This document shows, in pieces, positions 1 through 4,730 of a DNA stretch of 9,795 nt. This DNA is from an uncultured Mycoplasmatota bacterium. GTDB taxonomy: Bacteria > Bacillota_I > Bacilli_A > RF39 > UBA660. The stretch lies in NCBI GenBank assembly GCA_947643295.1, contig CANRVM010000036.1, forward strand, positions 1-9,795, given 5' to 3'. Both the position numbers and the translations under genes were made by a program. The number at the start of each line of letters is the position of its first letter. Within the stretch, counting starts at the first letter, position 1. The notes under the pieces were generated by a model that worked only from the letters and a program-made list of their open reading frames with translations, searched no databases and was not told the DNA's origin.

Positions 1-214
1 TTATACAACTCTTCAAAATTTGAATATTTGTATAATCCAATTACTTCAACTGTTATGACTTCTGATGTCGCTCTATTTGTAAACTCTATCAGATCTTTTA
101 CTTTTAGTAATTGCCTTTTTTCATCATTTAGTCGCGTAACTCAATGATTTTTGTTCCGTCTTTTATACAATGAAATGGACCATTATTCAAATTCATTTTA
201 TGTGTTGTTTTCAT
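1..214 (-). pseudogene. ASCH-domain protein (second type), frameshifted and cut by the window edge
   Basis: This encodes a small ASCH-type (PUA-like fold, putative RNA- or nucleotide-binding) protein. The start is the ATG at 212-214, preceded by GGAGG at 221-225. The first frame reads MKTTHKMNLNNGPF, then IKDGTKIIELR, the usual opening of the ASCH subfamily whose hallmark is an 'IK.G.K.IELRL.DEKR' stretch. It then hits TAA at 128-130. The continuation, LNDEKRQLLKVKDLIEF followed by TNRATSEVITVEVIGLYKY, is open in another frame down to the window edge. The frames join if one CG of the CGCG at 133-136 is removed, so a 2-base duplication is the likely lesion. The gene starts 26 bases after the other ASCH gene and probably shares its transcript. 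The family assignment rests on recalled motifs. The 3' end lies outside the window. Confidence 0.72.
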
Positions 215-240
215 ACTTATCCTCCACTATTTCATACTCT

Positions 241-634
241 TTAATTTTCGTAATCATAATCCCATAAACTTAATTTACCATTTTCTTCAATAGGATTTAT
301 TTTTTTTTATTTTTTCTAATTTAAATCCATAGCCATCTCAATTACCTTTATTAATTAAGTTCTTATACACATCAGAATCTTTTTTATACATTTGTTGTGC
401 GAATTCTTCATCCACATATATACAATCTGTAATAGTTGCTTTGGCAATTATTTTACCAATTGGATATTCTAATCCCAAATGTTTGAATCTCTCCATTGCC
501 TTCTTATCTATACCTTTACCCGCGTGAATTAAGATATCTCCACGATATTTAGTTTTCCAAATCCTAAATTCATATTCTTTATAACCTTCTGCTATTAATG
601 TTGCCCATGGTTGTTTAATTGTTATTGCTTTCAT
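241..634 (-). pseudogene. ASCH-domain protein with an in-frame TGA and a poly-A frameshift
   Basis: This encodes an ASCH-domain protein (PUA-like fold, proposed to bind RNA or modified nucleotides). The start is the ATG at 632-634, with GGAGGT at 638-643. The N-terminus MKAITIKQPWATLI, the YEFRIWKTKYRG segment and ILIHAGKG are typical ASCH signatures. The first frame stops at codon 99 (TGA, 338-340). The same frame continues DGYGFKLEKI. After a run of nine A (300-308 on the plus strand), a further frame gives INPIEENGKLSLWDYDYEN and a TAA at 241-243, the usual ASCH C-terminus. The family normally has Trp before DGYGF, so TGG to TGA is the probable substitution. Removing one A restores the second frame. 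The gene lies 16 bases after a DUF6870-like gene and 26 bases before another ASCH gene, behind one promoter. If translated as it stands, only a 98-aa fragment would be made. Confidence 0.8.
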
Positions 635-650
635 TTTACCTCCAATTAAC

Positions 651-925
651 CTATCTATATAAGTTCTTCAAAACATTAGTCAAACAATCCTCCGCAGTTT
701 TATCAGTATCTGAAAATCTAATTCCAACTAATTTTCCATTTACTTTAAATATATATGGGTTTTAACCTTAGTCAAAAAATCTAATATTCTTTCTTCGCTA
801 GGTTTTCTTCTATCTATTTTTATAAAAGTTATTTCATTTACATCATCTAATTTTACATCATCAAGATTTACATTTCTACATCTTTGTAATTTTTCTGATA
901 ATTCTTTTAAATTATATTTCTTCAT
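651..925 (-). pseudogene. DUF6870-like small protein, copy A, needs a -1 frame change
   Basis: This is a small protein of a family I recall as DUF6870, common in mobile regions of gut Firmicutes and of unknown function. I choose the ATG at 923-925 (MKKYNLKELSEKL) because GGAGTG lies 7 bases upstream (933-938). An upstream TTG in the same frame has no such site. The first frame runs through DRRKPSEERILDFLTKVK and stops at 740-742. Re-reading one A of the AAAA at 760-763 gives NPYIFKVNGKLVGIRF, then SDTDKTAEDCLTNVLKNLYR and a TAG at 651-653, the usual family C-terminus, for a total near 90 aa. It lies immediately behind a strong promoter and 16 bases before an ASCH gene. A diverged second copy at 3054-3262 shows the same frame break. 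Gene decay, programmed frameshifting and sequencing error are all open. Confidence 0.7.
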
Positions 926-944
926 AAAATCACACTCCAACTTG

Positions 945-973
945 ATTATATATTTAAATATAATTATTGTTAA
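945..973 (-). promoter_or_regulatory. Sigma-A-type promoter of the DUF6870/ASCH block
   Basis: On the minus strand, TTAACA (968-973; 5 of 6 matches to TTGACA) is followed after exactly 17 bases by a perfect TATAAT (945-950). Transcription would begin near 938, leaving a leader of roughly 13 bases before the ATG at 925, just enough for the GGAGTG site. The promoter lies directly behind the broken BRO gene and would drive copy A of the DUF6870-like gene and both ASCH genes. Confidence 0.7.
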
Positions 974-995
974 ATGTGCAATTTTAATTTTTTAT

Positions 996-1764
996 TTACT
1001 CATTAATTGTACTTTCTATTTTTTGTTGTGTATCTACATATTGATAATTCAATGCATTGTTTTTAGAGATTGCAGATTTTTTGTTTCCTTTTCATATAAA
1101 TCTCTAGCACCTTTAGCAACTCCTCCGCCTCTTTTTGCAACTTTTAAATTTTCATTTAAGCCTTGTGGATGTTCTTCTCTTGCAATATCCCGTGTTGCAA
1201 TCTCTCCTATATTTGTAAGCGCTACTTCTATATCTGTAATATTGTCTCTTAAAGATTCTTTTCTAAGCCCTTTTAACTCTTTATATTCACTTGCTTTCAT
1301 TCCAGACCATCCTTTGTAGATTTCATTTGTAAGCAAAGCATATTCCATTGATTTGGTTATACCACCTTCCAAATATCCGTAAGTTTAAATCTATCTACTA
1401 TTCCTATTAATCTAGCCTTAATCCATTCATCTGTATAGCCTTTATTACGATAATAATTTACTGCACGATTTATTGCAATTTCAGGATCAAATACTTCATC
1501 AATTCTCTCACTACCTAAATTTGCTAACCAAATTTTAAATGGCTCGGCTTTAGAACTAGGAATAGACTCAATTAATCTTAATATTCCTTTTGTATCTAAA
1601 GTATCTGTTAAATAGCTTTTCCCATCTTTTTTTGATTTCATTTTGAGTTGCACGATATCTTCAAATAAATTTGAAATTGTTTCTAATTTGTTGTTCAATT
1701 GCCACACCTTCTTTCTTATTCTAATTATGGGTTTAAATGTCGTAATCACCTTTATAATTTTCAT
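996..1764 (-). pseudogene. BRO/DinD-like phage antirepressor, broken by two frameshifts and lacking its N-terminal domain
   Basis: This is a remnant of the family annotated as BRO-family protein, phage antirepressor or DNA-damage-inducible protein D, DNA-binding regulators typical of prophages. The 5' piece (1357-1764, 135 aa) carries QLKMKSKKDGKSYLTD, then ILRLIESIPSSKAEPFKIWL, GSERIDEVFDPEIAINRA and KLTDIWK. The next piece continues EGGITKSMEYALLTNEIYKG in another frame. The expected junction would hold GGAAGGAA where only one GGAA is present (about 1365-1370), suggesting a 4-base slippage deletion. After KETK a second break falls in an A6 run (1077-1082). One more A would give KSAISKNNALNYQYVDTQQK and a stop at 996-998. 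Upstream of about residue 30 the frame does not resemble the expected Bro-N domain, so the DNA-binding N-terminus appears lost. It is very unlikely to be functional. Confidence 0.82.
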
Positions 1765-1777
1765 TTTGAATATTTAC

Positions 1778-1812
1778 TTATAAGAATCCTCACACTATTA
1801 TAAGAATTCCTC
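1778..1812. repeat. Imperfect direct repeat, 14 and 15 bases
   Basis: TTATAAGAATCCTC (1778-1791) recurs as TTATAAGAATTCCTC (1798-1812), differing by one inserted T, with a 6-base spacer. It sits between the broken BRO gene and the end of the 62-aa ORF, where the BRO N-terminal domain should be. It may be a scar of the deletion that removed that domain or a chance AT-rich repeat. Confidence 0.45.
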
Positions 1813-1978
1813 TCATTCGATAGAGCGTGATTATCTTGATTCTAAATCCTATTTTTCTCTTATACTCTTCAATTAATTTGTTTACATACTCTATTCTGTC
1901 TTTAATCGTTATAACCTCTTTATTATCATTTCGTAATGAATTTCCATTTTCATCTATAAATTTCCTGTCATCATTCAT
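1790..1978 (-). CDS. Small hypothetical ORF, 62 aa
   Basis: I do not recognise this ORF. It begins MNDDRKFIDENGNSLRN, continues with a charged, probably helical stretch (IKDRIEYVNKLIEEYKRK), and ends in an unusual hydrophobic/basic tail (IKIITLYRMRGILIIV) that overlaps the direct repeat at 1778-1812. The start is the ATG at 1976-1978. The nearest purine-rich site (AGAGGAAA) is about 12 bases upstream, which is long. It begins 28 bases after the deaminase gene and could be its operon partner. The abrupt change of composition in the last 18 residues suggests that the 3' end was altered by the same rearrangement that removed the 5' end of the BRO gene. It may be a small real gene with a scrambled end, or not translated at all. 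Confidence 0.35.
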   Translation of the reverse strand: MNDDRKFIDENGNSLRNDNKEVITIKDRIEYVNKLIEEYKRKIGFRIKIITLYRMRGILIIV

Positions 1979-2006
1979 TGAGTTGGATTTCCTCTACATT
2001 ATTTTA

Positions 2007-2468
2007 TTAACTCTGTATTTTTCTTACGTCATCTATTTGTTTCCTGCACTCATCATTCAAAACACCTGTTATTATCTTTAATGATTGCTTAGTTTTAGCT
2101 TGTATATCATAAATGGTAACATTAGGATTCATATTAGACTCACTACTTGTACCAAAAATATAATTTGTAATCTTGGCTTTTATAGCAGCAGACATACACA
2201 TACTACAACTCCATGCATTGGATATTAAGATATAATTAGATAGATCTTTCGTATTTAATTCTTTACATGCCATTCTAATTAAATTGATTTCTGCATGAGC
2301 CGTTGGATCTGTATCAGAATTCGAAGTATTATGTGCTTTATAAATAACATTTCCTTCTCTATCTAGTAAAAATGCAGCAAATGGAGAATTACCTTCTCTT
2401 ATTGCAATGTCAACTTCTTTCATCACTAATTTCATAATAGAATCCATTCTTGACTTCTCTATATTCAT
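2007..2468 (-). CDS. CMP/dCMP/guanine deaminase-like zinc enzyme (nucleoside deaminase)
   Basis: This is a 153-aa member of the cytidine/deoxycytidylate deaminase superfamily, cytosolic zinc hydrolases that deaminate bases, nucleosides or nucleotides. Order of motifs: a helical N-terminus, SPFAAFLLDREGNVIYKA (about 28-45), DPTAHAEINLIRMACKEL with the zinc-binding/catalytic pair H58 and E60, and SCSMCMSAAIKA with zinc ligands C88 and C91. The active site therefore looks complete. The usual PCxMC reads SCSMC here, with Ser replacing Pro. DPTAHAE and the overall length are closest to guanine deaminase and related nucleoside deaminases rather than to tRNA adenosine deaminase TadA, but the substrate cannot be read from sequence. 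The start ATG has GGGGAG about 11 bases upstream. It lies about 95 bases after the CYTH gene. I see only weak promoter-like hexamers in that gap. Confidence 0.87.
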   Translation of the reverse strand: MNIEKSRMDSIMKLVMKEVDIAIREGNSPFAAFLLDREGNVIYKAHNTSNSDTDPTAHAEINLIRMACKELNTKDLSNYILISNAWSCSMCMSAAIKAKITNYIFGTSSESNMNPNVTIYDIQAKTKQSLKIITGVLNDECRKQIDDVRKIQS

Positions 2469-2563
2469 AACTTTATTTTCTCCCCTATTTTACTCAAATG
2501 GATAAAATTTATTTTGTTAAAATCATTGTTATATAATGTTTGATACGTAGTTTTACAGATTGT

Positions 2564-3037
2564 CTAACTATTTCCATTCCGTATATATTTATTTAATTCT
2601 AATAAAAATTCCTGTTCTGATAGCTCACTTAAATACTTGTCAAAAGCAAGAGGGGAATTTGTAATTTCTGCTCCCATCCAACTTTCCATCTGATAACTGT
2701 TCATTTCATCAATCGAATTAAACTTTACTTCTGCTCTGATTAACCCATCATATTTATCTAAATATTTTTTAATAGAAATTCTATCATCCTCTAAACATAA
2801 ATAGCTATCTCTTATGATTTTTGAGTAGGCCTCTCTTTTTAATTTATTAAATTGTTCTTCAGAAATATTTGTTCTTGTTATAATAACATTATCTTTGTCT
2901 AAAATTTCTTTTTCTAACGCATTATTTTTACTTTGTATCCTTAAATTATCATTTATATAATATCTTTCATATCGAATAGGGTTATTCAGATTCACTCTAT
3001 CCAAGGATGGAATAATAAATCTTCTAGTTAATCGCAT
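2564..3037 (-). CDS. CYTH-fold protein, divergent
   Basis: This 157-aa protein looks like a single-domain member of the CYTH superfamily (CyaB adenylate cyclase/thiamine triphosphatase fold), whose members bind triphosphates in a beta tunnel. The clearest evidence is the C-terminal half: GLIRAEVKF (98-106) followed by ESWMGAEITNSPLAFDKYLS matches the usual 'GL..AEVEF ... P.WLG.EVT.D..Y.N..L' pattern. The N-terminus RLTRRFII sits where the ExExK metal-binding motif (EIERKFLV) normally is, and it lacks the glutamates. ERYYINDNLRIQ corresponds to the QGYL/LRVR strand, and VIITRTNISEEQF to the middle strands. Loss of ExExK argues against ordinary catalysis, so a binding role or an altered active site is possible. 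The start ATG has AAGGGA about 10 bases upstream. It follows DUF6870-like copy B by 16 bases. Confidence 0.7.
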   Translation of the reverse strand: MRLTRRFIIPSLDRVNLNNPIRYERYYINDNLRIQSKNNALEKEILDKDNVIITRTNISEEQFNKLKREAYSKIIRDSYLCLEDDRISIKKYLDKYDGLIRAEVKFNSIDEMNSYQMESWMGAEITNSPLAFDKYLSELSEQEFLLELNKYIRNGNS

Positions 3038-3053
3038 AATACTTTTTCCCTTC

Positions 3054-3262
3054 TTACCTATAAGAATTTCTTAAGGCATTGGTAAGACAGTCGTTTACAG
3101 TTTTATCAGTATTCGAAAAACTAATTCTAACTGGCTTCTCATTTTCTTTAAATATATAATAATTTTTACTTTCATTAAAAATTCCAATATTCCTTCATCG
3201 ATAGATTTTCTTCTATCCATTTTTTTAGAATTTATTTCTTTTACATCATCTATTAAAATTTT
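3054..3262 (-). pseudogene. DUF6870-like small protein, copy B, N-terminally truncated, needs a -1 frame change
   Basis: This is a second, diverged copy of the gene at 651-925. The frame from 3262 gives IDDVKEINSKKMDRRKSIDE, then GILEFLMKVK, after which it runs into unrelated sequence. Stepping back one base in the A-run at 3163-3167 gives NYYIFKENEKPVRISF, SNTDKTVNDCLTNALRNSYR and a TAA at 3054-3056. The alignment to copy A (DRRK, ILDFLTKVK, IFK, DTDKT, DCLTN, YR) is unmistakable. No start codon or N-terminal region is present, because the preceding LRR-like gene runs right up to it and overlaps by a few bases. The frame break falls on the same codon as in copy A. It lies 16 bases before the CYTH gene, the same spacing as between copy A and its ASCH neighbour. 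Confidence 0.68.
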
Positions 3263-4425
3263 CTAAATTTATCAAACCATTTAGACCATTTTTCCGAACC
3301 TATTTCTATTGGCGAATTTTTCATAATTATACATAAGGCTCTATAGGTATCATCTCGTTCGACGGTTTCTATATCTTCCAAATGATTTATTTTATTAGTG
3401 AATTCAATAATTGCATTTTTTATGTCACTTTCAGACTCTGCACTTTTTACTTTTTTTAGACATTGTTTATATGCTCTTGTTGCTCTTTTTTCATTTTTTT
3501 CTTGCCAAGCAGAAAAAGGAATTCCATATTCTGTCTCAAACCATAATTTATTTCTCAACTTTGTAATCGAAGCAAAATCAAATTCTTTGCCTTTTTTTAA
3601 TTCCGTCAATTGTTTTTTCAATCTTTTACCATTCTCTTCATCAATATTCATTGCCACAAAGTTGTTTAAATGACTCCAACTGTCTAATGTAGGTACATTA
3701 GATAAATCTGGTGCATCCCAAAAACCTAACTTTTTTAAAAATTTTAATTCTTTCAATACATGTAAATTAGTCATATTACCAACAAGATGTAATAATTCAA
3801 GATTAGAAAATTGTAAAAGGGAAGAACAGTCAAATGGGGCACCATTTGGATCCACTTGAATTAATAATTCCTTTGCATCACTAAAGCATTCATATTTTGG
3901 GAGTTTATGCATCTTTAAAGAGTTATCCTTTTTAAGATAAAATCCTAAAGATGGAACCAAGCTACATTTTTCTATTATAAAATCATTCGGATTTCCATAT
4001 AAGTCAAGATAGCTTATTCTGTCACCAAAAGTAAATTTTATTTCATGATCTGAATCTATAATTAAATGATCAATCTTTGATTTACTGAAATCAACCTGCA
4101 TTTCTTTTAGCGGTTTCCATGAAAACTCTTCAATTTTTCTAGTTTGAGACCATGTAATAAATGATGTGTCGTTCCCTGTATAATAAAGAAATCTCGGCCA
4201 ATTTCTTTTCTTACATTCATCTAGTACACTCCAGTTTATAACATCATCCTTACCAACCCATACTTTAATATTATCTTTATCAATCCCCCTTACTCCTACA
4301 CTGAAATATCCTTCTCCTGGATATAGTATAAACTCATGCATATGATTTTCAGTGAAAGGGATTTGAAATCTAGTCTCAATAAGATGACCATTTTTTCTTA
4401 TCTCTTCTACTTTATAATTTATCAA
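3253..4425 (-). CDS. LRR-like hypothetical protein, 390 aa
   Basis: This intact protein has no signal peptide or membrane segment and is presumably cytosolic. I do not recognise a named function. Visible features are an N-terminal beta-rich region with several tryptophans (about 1-110, including NWPRFLYYTGND), a leucine-rich-repeat-like solenoid (about 115-260, clearest at FSNLELLHLVGNMTNLHVLK and LKKLGFWDAPDL), and a Lys-rich helical C-terminus (about 265-390, including WFETEYGIPFSAW). I recall similar LRR-like proteins in Firmicutes accessory regions, so a protein-binding role, possibly immunity- or defence-related, is conceivable but unproven. The start is TTG at 4423-4425 with AGGGAG about 8 bases upstream. 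No in-frame ATG fits better. The upstream promoter at 4665-4693 may drive it with a leader of about 230 bases. Its end overlaps the truncated DUF6870-like copy B, which suggests a rearrangement junction there. Confidence 0.75.
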   Translation of the reverse strand: MINYKVEEIRKNGHLIETRFQIPFTENHMHEFILYPGEGYFSVGVRGIDKDNIKVWVGKDDVINWSVLDECKKRNWPRFLYYTGNDTSFITWSQTRKIEEFSWKPLKEMQVDFSKSKIDHLIIDSDHEIKFTFGDRISYLDLYGNPNDFIIEKCSLVPSLGFYLKKDNSLKMHKLPKYECFSDAKELLIQVDPNGAPFDCSSLLQFSNLELLHLVGNMTNLHVLKELKFLKKLGFWDAPDLSNVPTLDSWSHLNNFVAMNIDEENGKRLKKQLTELKKGKEFDFASITKLRNKLWFETEYGIPFSAWQEKNEKRATRAYKQCLKKVKSAESESDIKNAIIEFTNKINHLEDIETVERDDTYRALCIIMKNSPIEIGSEKWSKWFDKFRKF

Positions 4426-4490
4426 TTTCTCATCTCCCTTATCAAAGTGCCTACTTACACCGTTATTATATAAGTACTACCTAAAACCAA

Positions 4491-4598
4491 TCAGCTAATT
4501 ACGCTTTTTTTGTATTCCTTACTCAATTTTTTGAAAGTCATCCTTATTCCTTTCTTTTTTCGAAATACTCTATTGATTTCTTCTACTTCTAATCTCAT
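4491..4598 (-). CDS. Very small ORF in the leader of the LRR-like gene (35 or 16 aa)
   Basis: An open frame from the ATG at 4596-4598 encodes 35 Lys/Arg-rich residues. A better start is the internal ATG at 4539-4541, which has AAAGGA 6 bases upstream and would give the 16-residue MTFKKLSKEYKKSVIS. It lies between the promoter at 4665-4693 and the LRR-like gene. It could be a leader peptide, a tiny toxin-like or regulatory peptide, or the remnant of a longer gene. It resembles nothing I know, and with such AT-rich sequence it may be chance. Confidence 0.25.
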   Translation of the reverse strand: MRLEVEEINRVFRKKKGIRMTFKKLSKEYKKSVIS

Positions 4599-4664
4599 TT
4601 ATAATGCTATATACTTTTAATTTTTCTTTTTTCATATAGAATTACACTTTTACTTTCTATAAAC

Positions 4665-4693
4665 ATTATACCATATCTATTTAAGAATGGAAA
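4665..4693 (-). promoter_or_regulatory. Sigma-A-type promoter upstream of the LRR-like gene
   Basis: On the minus strand, TTTCCA (4688-4693; 4 of 6 matches to the -35 consensus) is followed after 17 bases by a perfect TATAAT (4665-4670). It lies just downstream of the terminator at 4701-4730, as expected for a new transcription unit. It would serve the tiny ORF, the LRR-like gene and the genes that follow. Confidence 0.6.
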
Positions 4694-4700
4694 ATGAATC

Positions 4701-4730
4701 GTAAGAAAAAAGAAGTTCAGAAAGAACCTC
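4701..4730 (-). terminator. Rho-independent terminator of the surface-protein gene
   Basis: On the minus strand the sequence reads GAGGTTC, loop TTTCT, GAACTTC, followed by TTTTTTCTTAC. The stem has seven pairs including one G-T pair. Its first base is the last base of the surface-protein stop codon (TAG, 4730-4732), a typical compact arrangement. Confidence 0.75.

Larger units (their letters stand above)
4426..4729. other. Intergenic region between the surface-protein terminator and the LRR-like gene
   Basis: This 300-base AT-rich gap contains, in minus-strand order, the terminator of the surface-protein gene, the promoter at 4665-4693, a tiny ORF (4491-4598) and a second TATAAT at 4465-4470 that has no convincing -35 element at a proper distance (TTGGTT lies only 14 bases upstream). 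I find no tRNA, no IS end and no long inverted repeat. It separates the mostly intact right-hand genes from the lesion-rich left-hand block. Confidence 0.6.

Noticed and set aside
338..340. TGA read as tryptophan (genetic code 4)
   Set aside because: The intact genes use TGG for Trp, and the same ASCH gene has a second, unrelated frame break, so a nonsense mutation is simpler.
757..766. Classical slippery heptamer for programmed -1 frameshifting in copy A
   Set aside because: The frame-0 codons are GTT AAA ACC, which do not form X XXY YYZ, and I see no obvious strong downstream hairpin. The coincidence with copy B is kept as a finding, but a standard mechanism is not supported.
942..1319. 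A 125-codon open frame on the plus strand
   Set aside because: It lies antisense to the broken BRO gene, has no ribosome binding site and gives a low-complexity hydrophobic translation. It is a by-product of AT-rich coding sequence, as are the other plus-strand open frames at 1827, 3398, 5068, 5917 and 8915.
2520..2560. Promoter for the deaminase gene
   Set aside because: TAGACA and TATAAC-like hexamers occur but not at a workable spacing, so I could not support a promoter.
4465..4470. Second TATAAT just upstream of the LRR-like gene
   Set aside because: No acceptable -35 hexamer lies at 16-18 bases and there is no TGn extension. It may be chance in AT-rich DNA.
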